Counted from the first letter of the stretch, positions 45,331-58,527 are shown. The stretch is DNA of 64,000 bases from Acanthosoma haemorrhoidale (GCA_930367205.1 OV884015.1:39175288-39239287), one strand, 5' to 3'. Translations and numbers: made by a program. The notes: generated by a model not told the origin, from the letters alone.

Positions 45331-47744
45331 CCATGTCCAGACGTGTTTGCGCCCTTGTGACCAGTCAAATAATCTTGTAGAGGAGAGTATTTTAAAAAAA
45401 ACTTTATTATGAATAACAATCAAAACACTGGTATATAAACAAATATTAATCAGTGAGGGAGTCTTGGCCCTAAGCAGGTAGAAAAAAGGGTATGATTTTA
45501 GGGAACAGGAAGGGGTTAAAAGACAAAAAAAATGAGACCATAAGTCTCAACTGAGGTACACGTTTCTACTAAAAATGTAAGATATAATGAGTATTATATA
45601 ACTGACCCTAGATCGGGTATTGTCGGGCTGCCTTCGATTTTAATATGGCCATATAAATATAATATGTGTATCGATCAATGTGAGCGAAAACACCATGAAG
45701 AAATCTTTTTTTTTTTATGGAACGCTTGGTTAAGCAGTTTTTCTTAACAGTCGAGATAGTATAAATAATAGGATTAAGTCATAACCATAGTTTTGTTCTT
45801 TAAAGGATACTAGTCCGTTGAATAGTAAAGAGGCGTCGAAGCCACGAAGATAAAAGTTTTATGATTCAATAGATTATAATCAACTCACTTTGCAGGTGTG
45901 CACGGAACGGTTATGATATAATAAAAAGTTGATGGAAAGCCCACTCCATAAAATTTATATTTAAAATGAAATATTTTAAATTATATTTATGCTATAAAAT
46001 CAATGTCATAAGATAGATCTATGCACACATAACCTAAGGCAGCAAGGTAAAGACCTACCTCTTAACGGAGGAAAGCTTTAGCACCCCTTCTTTAATTAAC
46101 CTTGTTCTCATTTATTAAAAAGAACTTGCTACAAAAAAGAAAGAGATTATTTCGTTTTTTTCTCTTTTTATCTTCACAGATTTTTTTGTACTCTGCCCAT
46201 TATAATTATTACATTTTGATAAAAATCTAAAACACAAATTGTTTCTCTTTGTAATTCAACAAATCAATGAAAGTTTCTTTTTTTTAGAAATAATTAAATT
46301 GGTATTATTATAATACCAGTAATTATAGGGCACGAACTGTTTGTCTTTAATTTTTGTCCGGTTGTCTTAATAATTAATATTAATTAAGTCTTTATTTATA
46401 GGTCTTTATTAAGTCGTGGTCTACGCACGAATGAGTCAAGATATTGAGAAACATTTGCTTTTTGTGATATGGAAATACGACCGCAATATCTGTATAGAAG
46501 ACCCATCTAGTGACATGGCTCAATGAGTTTTATTCATTTCAGTACATATTTCTGCTAGTTAATTTCTATCGGTGAAAATTATTTTAATTGTTTTAATAGT
46601 TAAATACCGTACCATGTCACCGTAAGAATATCTGGTGAATGTGAAAAGTAAGTACAGTTATCTTAATTTACACATGCTCGTGCTTCGGCTTTATGAATAT
46701 TGTGGATAATGCCGTTACTTGTAACGAATTTTCGATTACACACACTTCATGGTCGCTTTAGACTGAGCTACAAATTCCGCTACTGATCCCGTAAAACCTG
46801 TAATTTTCGTATTCCTAGAAGATACTAAATTTAAAGTAAATATATGTTATGAAATTTTAGTGCAATACTAATCTAAAAGCCGTTTGAAGAAAAAAAAAAA
46901 AGTTAAAGTTCTGTGAATTTAATTGGGTTATTTTTGTTAGGAAACCTGTACAATGAAAACACGCTCAGGTTTCTGTTCATGGCGTAAAAACAATTAAAAA
47001 TAAAATAGACTTTAATTATTCCCATCTCTGTCAGCTGCCTCCTATTCATCTGACAGCTGCGTAATTTAATTTATTATAGAGATGTTTATTCATCTATTGT
47101 TTTTTTCATAAATATTGTTATTTGTAATATTTCGACATTTCATACTGTTATGTTTCTATAGCAGGAAGGGCTTAAATAGCTTCTTATTTACAAGGCTGCA
47201 ATGGAAATTTAATGTCTTTCTGAAGATATCAACCTCAGACCCCTCATTTCCAGCAGTTTTCCTGAGCCATGTTTCATTTGCTACTCGGTCGGTGGTGGTG
47301 TGTGGATTGATATTTTTAAATTAATACTCCGCGTTCTCTCCATAATAATATTTATTTCTAAAATCCTGGGTTGTTAGCAGTACTTACTTCACTCTGATAG
47401 CGAACTATTAATAACTAATAATCGTCCTACATGTTAACATCATTTTGATATTTCATACCATTAATTATTAACTGAATAGAACAGGCTGTCGAGAAATGTC
47501 CTACATATATAAACCTCAAAGTTTTATTAGTGAATAAAACCACCGCTGACCAAATAATGGACAGACAATATGCGTCCTTTTTTATCGTATGCAAACAAAA
47601 CTATTAGGAAATAGTACTATTAATTACTGCAGGTTGCTCATTTCTGCTGAAATTCTTTTTATAATTGATACTATCTGTTGGTATTTTTCCAAGGTTTATT
47701 TATTTATAAAATTACAATAATAGGCGTGAAGGCAAGACGTCGGC
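45331..47744. other. AT-rich DNA with one paired motif
   Basis: TGTCAGCTGCC (47029-47039) and TGACAGCTGC (47051-47060) form a pair 22 bp apart. A GGTATTATTATAATACC palindrome lies at about 46301-46317. No gene is seen. Confidence 0.45.
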
Positions 47745-48197
47745 TTGATCTGAATATTCACGATACCATGCATTTTCAACACACCATCAAGACAATCAAC
47801 TGCAATCACATGAGCTCTGCAAGATAGGATACAGCCAGGCAATAATAACATTGTCGGAGTAATCCTACTGGCGGGAAACTCCTAAGATTGGCTCGACGAG
47901 ATGGCTTCCCGCCGAGGGAGGTAGGAATCTCCGATGGGACTGGCTCAGAACTGATGTCCCACAGCCCTCCACCGCATATCAGCGGGTAGGAAGAATTTAT
48001 GAGAGCGAATCTTGTATCGGATGTCTCGCTAATGAAATACCATTGCTGTAGGCCATTTATTAACTTTGGCTTACTCCAGGGGTGCCGGGAGCCCGACTGA
48101 GGGGCCTATGGCACATTTTGTAAAACTTGTTTTGAAAATACCAAATATATTCATGAATCTTTCATATTTTTAATCTTACAGAGATCATCGTCTAACT
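47745..48197. other. GC-richer unidentified stretch
   Basis: Contains GGCGGGAA (47870-47877) and TTCCCGCC (47906-47913), an 8-bp stem with a 28-nt loop. No coding frame. It could be the body of an unrecognised repeat upstream of the LINE tail that follows. Confidence 0.3.
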
Positions 48198-48456
48198 TTA
48201 TGTTTTAATAATTTTGAGCGTCTGTGGGTCTCGCGCTCTTGGTCAGCTTACACTGGCTCGTGTCCAGTGGAGGACTTCCCAAGACTCCACTTCCTCTTTT
48301 CATTGTGGATTCGGGAGGTCTCTGGGCTGTTTGTTAATACTGTATGAATGAACGAGTGAATGAAGAATTCTAAATATGGCATGAATTAGAACATTTAACA
48401 CAATTATTTATTGCCCAATAAGGCAGATTGTAATTTTATCAAAATAAAGAAGTGTT
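48198..48456 (+). mobile_element. LINE 3' tail (jockey-like family, copy 4)
   Basis: One of the longer copies. It shares GACTTCCCAAGACTCC and the TCTCGCGCTCTTGG region with the minus-strand copy at 13440-13560, then TGTATGAATGAACGAGTGAA, CCCAATAAGGCAGATTGTAA and a terminal ATCAAAATAAAG. Confidence 0.8.
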
Positions 48457-48745
48457 TTTTTATTATTAATAAATAATTTTGAACGGGAGCGTACTAAAGA
48501 TTAACCATTAAATTTTATTAGACTTATCTGTTAGGATATCTGATTAGCTTAATGGAAAACTAACGTCTTTCATTCACCAGCCTAAGTCGACTTCACAACA
48601 TAAATTATTCTTGGCTTATCCACTCAAATCCATGTCTAATCACTAATCAAAGACCCTTTGCAATAATTGAAAGACATTTTTAGGCCATCAGAGGAATCGT
48701 GTGATCCAACCACTCAAAACTCTCTGAAATATATAATTTCAACTA

Positions 48746-48856
48746 CGAGGGTGGTGCTGAAAAGTTTCCGACCTAACAAAGCTTTTATTTCACTAGCTTT
48801 TATTTATTTTATTATCATTTTCATGTCGAGGTCGGAAACTTTTCAGACCACCTGTG
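48746..48856. mobile_element. 111-bp mariner-type MITE with TA duplication
   Basis: The ends CGAGGGTGGTGCTGAAAAGT... and ...ACTTTTCAGACCACCTGTG are inverted copies over about 28 bp, with a one-base insertion. They are flanked by TA at 48744-48745 and 48857-48858. The end sequence (GGTCTGAAAAGTTTCCGACC) has the look of Tc1/mariner termini but differs from the element at 8739. It is non-autonomous: almost nothing is left between the ends. Confidence 0.88.
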
Positions 48857-48858
48857 TA

Positions 48859-51800
48859 AACTGACGAAAATAGCTTTAAAACCATTTCTTCCCAGGTAGA
48901 CAAAAATGTGGAGTTTGTTAAAGAGATTATTAGTCAATTTTAAGAGTTTATATGAAGTTTATTTTCGGATAAGCCGAAAAAGTTTAATTATATATTTTAA
49001 AACGGGTAGTGAGATATTATTAAAATGATCCTTTTAAACCAAAAAGAGAGTTTGAACTCTATTGCTATATGTTTGTACATTTATTATTTCAAAAAACGTA
49101 AAAATTTATTTTTTATTCTATATTCTATAACTTGTTTACAAGTCATATCTTAAAATTGAATTTGAAAACAATGAGTATTCGCTATACATCTATTGCCGTT
49201 TTTACTTATTTATTAATGTATATATTTTTGAAAAAACAAACTTTATAAATCCATTCTTAAATAAAGTCCCGTATAAGCCTTCCAGCTCTACAAGCGTTTA
49301 TTCAAGAAACATTACAATCAGCCCTGATAAGGCAATGGGTAATTGTCCTAAGCGATCTCATTCATAGTATATTTACAGTATCATATATACTGTATTACCA
49401 ATATGCATTAATATAATAAATTAATACCAGTTCCTTGGTAACTATGGAAAATAACTTCCATAGAATTTGTTCGTATTTTATGAAAAATTATAAATCATAC
49501 TCACACAGAAACCCAACCCACACAGAATTCACATAAGATTCGCCTTCTCTTCTAAACCATTAAAGGCATCAGAGCGTCGTTAGAAGAAAGCGGTTGAGAC
49601 AGAGAAAAGAAAAAGAATGGAGAACACAACTGGATAAAAAGTTGAAGATGGAAGGAAGAAGTAATTCAGGGATACAACGGTCTGCCATTAAGAAGATAAC
49701 TTTCTTCCCAACTCCCTACTTTCCAACTGGAAGTTTTGGTCCGATGATAAAGTATTAACAGATGCGAGGGCTGAGATAGCCGAGGACCTCTTCAATTCCG
49801 CCCGGCTTAGCCTCAAATTTAGATCTACATCTTTGTAAAGCCGGTATTTACTCAACTTTGTGATTTTATTATTTGGTCTCCAGCTCACTGTTGAAGGTAC
49901 AAATCACTTCTGAAAATACATGTCTGAAAAACTGTAGAATATCAAATAATTATTGGCTAAAATTAATCAATATAAAAATCAATTAATTTATTACAAGATC
50001 TGTGTATGTTAATGATTTATGTACCCTTAAATAGGGGAATTAAGACTCTTCCTAACTAACAATATGTGCTACACCTAAGAAGTTAAGGAAGCTGTGGCTA
50101 AAATATGAATTTCATTGATCTGAGCTGATTGGAAGCATACATCACATTTTCTTGATATCTCCATCAATGGCAGTAATAACTACTATTAGTTAAATTAAAA
50201 GAGCTACGGGAGCCCTGGTTGTTACAGTAGAGGTCAAGATTGCCAGCACACAGTTTTGATAGTATTGAAGGAATTCCGCTGATCAATGAGTTCCACCAAT
50301 TTTAAATATGGCATCTATTGCATCTACAGTCAGTATATAAATACGTGTTTTCGTGGTATATTTTGTGAAAATTGACAAGGGAATGATCCGCACAAGTCGT
50401 TTTTTTCTGTCTGTCTGTCCATCCACCTGCAAAAATGATAATTAAACAACATGTATATTCAACAACAACTCGTACCGCGCTGAAATTGTTCTAGATAAAA
50501 AGGGAAAAAAGATATGACGATAAAAAAAAATGTGGTAAAAAGGTTTAGCTACTCTCTGATGACTTCTAACCTTTCTCATGTGTTATTAAATCAAGATATT
50601 TACAGTAAAAGATTTACTGTTCTCATAATCTCCCAATGATTTTCCTAGAGGTCACAAAAACTGACAGTTTTGCAAAAATAAATTCTAAGCGCTTTAAAAG
50701 AAATATATATGGAAGTCAACAGTTGAGATCGGGTATTTAAATTTGTTTATTTTTGTATCGACATTTCACCTTTTTACGATTATTTTTAGATATTCTACAA
50801 TTTAAAAGTCCAGGTGTAGCTTAACTCTTAAGTATTGGACATATTTTATGGGATTTTGTTGCTTTTTTATTATAAATCTTTCTAAATTTAAATAGTTAAG
50901 AATTTTGGTAAGAACAAAAATTAAATTATTTATCCTTTGTTCAGTACAAAGTATATACAACTACAGGTTTACAATGCATGTTTATTTTACTAATAATGCA
51001 AGTTACAAATGATGAAATTAACATCGAGAAAACATAATATTAACCTACATAATAAAAAAATGTATTGTATGTAAATTTAATTAAGTGGGTGTTATTTACT
51101 CTAACAATATATTTTTTATGGGTTTATCGGAGTAACTCTTGAGGGTCTCTCTTTACAGTAATTTTCTATTTATCTTATTAATGGGGTTACGGATATGGAA
51201 ATTTGAAAAAACAAGTTGGATTGTGTTATAATTATAGTTCTGATGATTTATTATTATGTATATTTCGTCATCAGCATAAACAACACAAATAACAGAACTG
51301 TTTTAGTCAACATCGCCTGCCTAATTATCATTTAAGTTTCCAGTTTGGCCCCAGGCCAATCGCCTAATGAAACGGACAGGCCAGTCCTGGGCTAGAGTGG
51401 ACCCCTCTCTGCGGACAGAATCACTCAGCCCTGATTTGCCCAAGTCAGTGGGTCGATAGAGATCCCTTAATCGAGTCAGCCACGCTTTAGCTGCTATTGT
51501 ATGTCGCTTCTACCCCGACTGCTAAAAACTTACAGAGGGGAGGGGAACGTGTTCCGTTACAGCCCTTAGAGAGCCTTAGGGCTGGTATGTACTGCCCTTT
51601 GAACAACGGTTAACAATATATATTTATTAATGTAATTACTAAGCTTGTACCTCCTGTAAATGGAATGTCGATCTGAAGATCTAGAAAACACTACCTAACA
51701 AGTGAAATTAAATACCTCAATTTTTTTTTTCATTATTTCTTAAATGATTTTCTTCCCTCGATCAAAATTGTTTACATATTTACGAAACATAATTTGAAAA

Positions 51801-52656
51801 CAAATATCAATAGACCCCCCCCCCCGTGATCAGTTTTGCCCGGAGTGATGACTTCTGAAACGCATATGGACATTATTAGTACCAGTATGTGAATAATTTT
51901 ATGGAAAAATTTAGAGAGCAAGATCCCTTTAAAAACATGGATTAATTTAAAGTCCACTCGTTACGAATCAGTTCGCGATATAATATCCTGTTATTGTTCC
52001 CTCAGGAAAATATTATGATTTTCCAACGCTACCCTAGAATGATATAAATATTCGCAAGCGGAAACCGTTCACCTGTCCCGTTTAACTTAACTGTTCCCAC
52101 AAAAATTTTCTTTTCAGATATGAACCATCGTTTTGGCTCGGCTCCCAGCAAACCAGGAGTTTTTTCGGGGGTGGGGGTATAAGTATTTTTACTTGTGGGA
52201 GAGATAAAAAAATAAAATATTTAATAGTAATCTATTTGTACAACAGAAGATATTTTACGCAAAATAATTAGAATGAAATTGTTTTTCGGGATCAAGATAC
52301 AGGTGTTATTGACGTATTTTTCTGTGTGTTGATTTTGAATCGATACAATAAAATCTATTTCATCAGTAGGAAATGTTTCAAGAAGGTCAGTATGGCGATA
52401 AGGGTTCATCCATAGTTAACATGAAAAAAGGTAAATAAACAAAATAATATATATATATAACAAAATAGTACGACACAGGTCTTACCCGCTTTCACACTTG
52501 CTAACTTCACCCAACCAGTCGCTTCGTCACAAACTGATGATCTAAAGCGTCTTCCAATAGGGACTTCCAAACTTTGACAGTTGAAAGCGGCCATATTGTT
52601 GAAGCTGCATCTGTCGAATCGGCTGCCATTTATTCAGTCTGTTGTGCCAAATCACC
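48859..52656. other. AT-rich DNA with two GC-richer patches, no gene seen
   Basis: Patches at about 49560-49880 and 51340-51600 stand out in composition but show no recognisable protein or shared repeat. A C11 tract lies at 51815-51825. The stretch 52480-52650 directly before the transposase may be its 5' untranslated part. Confidence 0.4.
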
Positions 52657-53323
52657 ATGGACGGATATAGCGTTCAACAACACGTGCAAATGATAAAATT
52701 GTTTTATCAATATAAGTTTTCTGTTCGGGCAACGTTCCGCGCACATCGCCCATTTTACGGTCGCCAAAACCGTCCTACCGAGAGGTCTATTCGCAGTCTG
52801 GTGGATAAAATTGAGTCCACTGGTACAGTAAACAATCAATCAACATCCGTACGTCAACGAAACGCAAGATCTGCCGAAAACATCACCGCTGTCCGTGAGA
52901 GTGTGCAGGAGAATCCGAGGTAGTCGATTTCGCGTCGCTCACAGGAACTCGGTCTTTCACAGACAACTTGGCGAATTTTGCGTCGTGACTTAGGCCTGCA
53001 CCCGTGGCAAAATTCAACTGACCCAGGAGCTGAAGGTAAACTATCATAGACAACGGCGTGTGTTCGCTGAATGGGCCCTGGATCAGTTGGAAACTGGCCC
53101 TAATTTTCATCGAAAAATCATCTTCAGCTATGAGGCCTATTTCTGGATGAATGGGTACGTCAACAAACAAAATTTTCGAATTTGGGACGATTCAAATCCA
53201 CATGAGCGTCCCATGCATCCCGAAAAAGTCACTATTTGGTGTGGATTTTGGGCTGGCGACGTCATCGGTCCATATTTCTTTGAAAACGACGTTGACCAGG
53301 CCATCACCGTCAACGGCGAGTTC
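52657..53323 (+). pseudogene. Truncated mariner-superfamily transposase (DUF4817 + DDE)
   Basis: It starts at ATG 52657 in the context CACCATGG. The N-terminal helix-turn-helix part (MDGYSVQQHVQMIKLFYQY; RSIRSLVDKIESTGTV) is open to a TAG at 52921-52923 after RESVQENPR. The next part (SRRSQELGLSQTTWRILRRD) continues after the stop. A frameshift near 53045 leads to the frame 53060 onward with EWALDQLETGPNFHRKIIFS and WCGFWAGDVIGPYFFEND. In that frame the first catalytic Asp is replaced, as SDEA has become SYEA in FSYEAYF. Similarity stops abruptly after VNGE, so the second Asp and the C terminus are gone. No terminal inverted repeats are visible. It is a different subfamily from the one at 8841-9547. 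Confidence 0.88.
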
Positions 53324-54769
53324 CCCGCTATTCCGCTACCCTACACTTCCGCTAAACACTTTTCATCCTTACGGTTTTATAGTGGGTCTTTACATTTCTC
53401 TCCATCGTAAATAGTAACCATAAAAATAAACCATTAATTAAGATTATGTGCCCACACCGATTGATGACATTCCTGCGGTGCCATGGTTCCTTTTCCAAGC
53501 AGAAAACTCCAGACAGTAACCTGTAGGATATAATCTCGTTTTTAAGGCTGTAGTTTTTTTTTTTAATAATAAGAATTCGTTATATTTGTTACCCGTGCGT
53601 ATGTTTTTCTGTCTCTTTGCCTAGGTCTCTGTGATTCCTCAGTTCAAGCTTCATGAAAATGTTCAGTATGTATGATAAAATATAGCCTCTACAAGTCATT
53701 GATATTAAAAATAAGTATATTGGTTCTATAATTTCTATTAGAATAAAAATTTTTAGATCCTGATGTCCTCATTAACATGTAATTCGTTTTATCGAACAAT
53801 AATTACAAAAATTCATCTCAGCTCTCATTGTTCTCAACTTTAACAATACCAGTTCGTTTTGTTTTTTTTCACTATGACATTTGGCAAGGTAGTTTTAATT
53901 GATGATCCAATGATGCTTAAAATAAAACCAGCCCATTAATAAATTAGGAAGTAAAATTAACTAGTAATAATATTACTATGCCATAGTTATTATTAAAGAT
54001 GAGAGGCTTGAAATTAAAGATGCCCTCTAGATTAATAATAAGTAATATGTATTAGTTGCACACTGAACTTTAATTATGTATACAAGAAGGATATTTTGAA
54101 TGTGAGATTTATTTGACGGCCCCCAAGATGCTAAAGATAAAACGACGTTACTATATTATATTTAGAATTTTATCAAATTAGAGGTCTCGACGTCCTGATT
54201 TATAATTAATATGATAAAAATTTTAACCGAAACGTTTTCATAGCTATAAAATACTTCTCGAGTGTGTGATGCGTCAAAATCGACTTGAATTTGTAATATT
54301 AGGAATAACTAGTATCAACATCAATCAAACCTTTGGAGTGAAACCACAAGCAACATCAAGTATATAAATATAGGAATTTCCAGACAATAATTACAGTTTT
54401 ATATACAGTAATCGTCAAGAAGGTATATACTAAGCGGTATATATAACTTATACACAGTAGCATATGCTATATGCTGGTTGAGGATGCTTTGATAAAGCAC
54501 AGCCTCTACCCCGCTTTGCCCTTGCTAATTGCGTAATCGTCAGTCTGTTTGCTGTCCCTTCCCTCTTGTCAGCGCATCGGTCTGTCGCAACGAAGCTCCT
54601 CTTCAACTATCCAAATTGTACTTACGGCTGAGTTATGTTGCGAACACTCCTCAGGATTATAATATTTCGATTTAAGGACATATCGAATCAACTTATTCCT
54701 ATTTTTTACTTGGTTAAAAAAAAATCTATACTTTTGATTTTGACTAGTCTTCAAGACGAACATTACCGC
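53324..54769. other. AT-rich DNA, no gene seen
   Basis: Nothing recognisable. The minus-strand frame at 54569-54799 overlaps the start of the next LINE copy and is not protein-like. Confidence 0.4.
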
Positions 54770-55150
54770 ATCAAACCCTATCAAAAGTCCTGAGAACAAT
54801 AGTTAATGCCTCTTATTACGACATCAACAAAACCCTTCATAAAGATTTTAATATACTCTACATACTTGAACTCGATCCTTCCAAGTTCATGAAATTCCAT
54901 CTAAACCTACCTATCCATCCACAGTCATGACACTTCGCCATACATCACTATAATCCTCCTCGGAGACAAAAGTGGCGGTGGGCTAGGGAACTGCCCTTTA
55001 GGGAGGTCTCTGGGTTCTTTGCAAATACTGTATGAATGAGCGAGTGAATGAAGAACTGTAAATATGGTATGAATGAGAATATTGATCGCAATTACTTATT
55101 GCCCAATAAAAGGCAGATTGTAATTTTATCGCAATAAAGATTGTTGAATT
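54770..55150 (+). mobile_element. Jockey-like LINE, 5'-truncated (copy 5), with RT C-terminus
   Basis: It begins inside the coding end of the reverse transcriptase, with TCAAAAGTCCTGAGAACAAT, the same nucleotides as in the minus-strand relic near 14573. Degraded residues like NKTLH and DPSKFMKFHLNL follow. It then runs through the shared 3' region to TTTTATCGCAATAAAGATTG. It therefore links the dispersed tails to the RT relic. Confidence 0.8.
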
Positions 55151-58035
55151 TTTAACGAAAGAAGTCTTTAATGAATTACATTTACATTTTCATTTTAATT
55201 TAGGAAAAATATAAATAAACTAACGACAAAAACTAAAATAACAACTAGATCCTAATACAAAAATATTTCTTTATAATATATTATTCCATAAGACCTTGTT
55301 TGGTAATTTGTCTATGTAAGTTGTCTGTAAGTATCGATGTCGAGTTGGTACAAGTCTTTAAAAAAATCATTATATTATTGTAAAAAAAATAACATTTGTT
55401 GGTAGAAATTTTTTACAAAATATTCTTAATTTTAGTTTTTTAATGATATCAACCACTTGAAATTTTTTATTCAAAAATTCTAAAAGGAGACAATTTGACC
55501 TAAATAACATTATAATCAGTTCAAAATGCTACCTTAACTATATAAGTTTTCATATCTTAGAAAAATCTTTAATTAATTAATTTAAAATTTTCATTTTTTA
55601 TCAACCTCAAAAACTGTATTTATTCACTTGCACAATGATGTAAGTCATTTTCAGATGTTTAATAAAAAAGCAAAAATATAATTTAAACAAATTTCAATGC
55701 ACAATTACCTTTAATCAAACCTCATTTCGATATTCAATTGGTCCCCAGCGCAATTTTTTTAGTAGGGAATTTATCACAATGACTCTAGTAAAACCTATTG
55801 TGTCACGAAATGAAGAAAATGTGACTTACACCACTCTGACTTAAACCCCCAAAATATGCTTTAGTATACTAAGGGTTTATTCGCCCTGTGAAGAAATAGC
55901 TATTATTGGTTTGAGTGCATTAGGACCCTAATGGTTCAAAAAGAGTTAATTTTATCAAACACACAATTTGCAGGAATGTTACAACGAAAAATTGTTAAAA
56001 AACGTAGTAAATACGTATTCTGCGGAATCACAGAAACATTGCTTTTAAACAAATGAGATTAGAAAATTTACAAGCGGCTTTTTAGTTGGAAGCATTAAGA
56101 AAACGACTTTTTTGAGTGGGGGGATTATTATTTGCATAATATATAAATTAATTATATCTTCTTCAACATTAAGAGATCCATTTCGTGATGCTAATAACAG
56201 GAATTAAAAAAAAATTGTTGTAAAAAATTCTTACAGTTAGCTTTTTGTCTATTATTTTCCTAATAAAAAATAGCGATAGGAAAAACACTTAGCTTTAATT
56301 GAACAAAGTAGTGTAATCTTACCCTGATGTAAAAAAAAATGGCTTATTACTGCAAATTATGTAAATCCAATCAAGATAAAAGGGGTTGTAGGGTAATTTC
56401 CTTCAAACGCTAAGACTAGAATATAATGCGATGAGAACGGGATTATGGTTAAATTAATTTTTCTTTGTAACCACTTATTTTCACATAAAGATTATATATC
56501 AGTGAAATATTATTGAATGTTATATTATACAATTTAAATATATTTGTTATATGTATAACAATCACTTTTTTGTGTCTAACACCTTAGTGATTGTTGTCAA
56601 CTTTGAGCTATTTAACGTAGTTCATTAGGTTTGGCTATCCACAATTGCCATCCTTTAATCACACACACAAGAAAACGTAATGTGATACGAAAAAGCTACT
56701 TGGGTAAAAGAAGGGATGTTATATGGTAGGTAACATTTGTGAATAATATTATTTGTATTAGAGGTTAATTCTGATGTATTACTTATTTATATCGTATTTT
56801 AATAAATTTAATCGAATAGACCAGTCTATTTATAAAGTATATTTACATATAAATATATTATATAAATAATTCTATTCATCCAATCTACAAATCCCTACTG
56901 TCACACTCCTCATTACTTATGAAAATAATTTCAATTAGGAGAAGTTTTACTTATATACATTTGCCATGACTTTTGCAGGAATGGGGAAGCTTGTAATAAA
57001 AAAAAAATCGTTTATAGGGTGAGATGTTCGTTAGATCAGCATATAATTTTCTGTTTCTACTTCTAGCATATGATTTCTATTTTGACGTTTGACTTGGATT
57101 TGTGAGGAAATACATATTTATTTCATCAATGCAAATTCCGAATGATATGAAGTGTCTTAGATCCAATCCCTCAAGAGACAGCAACGTATATTTCAACAGA
57201 AGGCCGACCCTCACGTCCTAGTTTTAGCACATAATGGCGTCTCTTTTCATTGCAGTTTATTTTAGACGAAAAAAGTTATTAACCGATGTGGCACTAGATA
57301 AACGCTTGGCCGGGACCAGCCGCGATAAACAAGTTATATATATGTTACGGACACCATCGCTCCTGAAAAAATATTATATAAAAAGTCCCTCTCTAATGCT
57401 TTCCCATGCCAGGCCGGAAAATGTTCTACCCCGTTTTTCCACGGCCTGCTCTATCTGGTGCCGAGTTTTCTCATTTCCGCCGACGAGTTCTCTGTTTTAA
57501 AACTGACAGCGAGAAAGCTAACTCTTCTGAGCCTGACTCAAATGAATATTCTCGTCTCGTTTCGAAGGACACCCACACATCATTTAGTTTAATAATATTT
57601 TCCCTGGTCGATTGAGTTTTTATATTATTTCTGTTTTTTCAAGCCGAGGTTCGAAGAGAAGTCCTTTATTTAGAGCAACATATTTATTAGGAAACATTAA
57701 ACTGAATACAGTTCAAATGAACAATATAAAAATTTATCATTAGGCATTTCACCCTCTTTCTCATGGTGATATTATTGAAAAAATATTATTATATAATATT
57801 CTTTTTAGCACACTATAGGGGCGTCATTGACTCTGAAGTTCTCACTCCAACACGCTCATTGGTGTGGCATCGTGATAGCGTTTTCAGCTCTTGAAGTCAG
57901 TTGTTCGAGATTTGTTGGATCCTAAAGTTGCATTTGCAACTTTTATTCAGCAGTTCAATTCGAATGGTCAAATAAGGAATATATTATGTTTTTTTTTAAT
58001 TCTTTTAATTTAAACAAAGCTGATGGAAATCATAA
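55151..58035. other. AT-rich DNA, no gene seen
   Basis: Very AT-rich from 55150 to 56900. A GC-richer patch at 57180-57520 has two overlapping frames without domain features. Confidence 0.4.
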
Positions 58036-58232
58036 TTTTTTTTTTTTTTTTTTTCCTTAGCTCTCACACTTATAAAATAGGATGTGGGAAAAATAAAGGA
58101 AATTTATTTTGGGCTAATGAGTGCCTTTCACTAAGGGGAGTCCCCCATTTGAAGGATGTATGAGAAGGATATAGGGTGTGGAATGCCTAAAGGAGGCGGG
58201 TAGAATCAGGAAGGTAGTGAGAGTCTACCGAG
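58036..58232 (-). mobile_element. Poly(A) retroposon, minus-strand copy
   Basis: The reverse complement matches 36860-37062 from CTCGGTAGACTCTCAC to GAGAGCTAAG followed by the A tail, which appears here as T19 (about 58036-58054). It has the same first base as the other copy. Flanks GATGGAAATC and GATGAATTC are similar and may be a decayed target duplication. Confidence 0.82.
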
Positions 58233-58527
58233 GATGAATTCTATTTCAATTCTATGTATTATCACACTATACTATCTGAAAAATAATCTCCATTAGTTGG
58301 GAAGTACTAAAAGCATAAAATATACTGACGATAGTTGAATCTTTTTAATTTCAATAGACTTCATAGTATTTTACTGCCAAGGCATCACAATTATATTTAT
58401 ATTATTACTTGTATATTGACTGTTGCTATTGTATAGTGAGACTTCTGATTGGTTATAACACTCTGCTCTTGGTATGTGGCAACGGGCACTTCAAGGGGAG
58501 GCTACCAAGGTCGACCCGAGAAAGGAC
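58233..58527. other. AT-rich DNA, no gene seen
   Basis: Nothing recognisable. Confidence 0.4.

Noticed and set aside
46431..46526. 31-residue frame with good composition starting ATGAGTCAAG
   Set aside because: Too short, with no splice-site support or known motif. Chance is sufficient.
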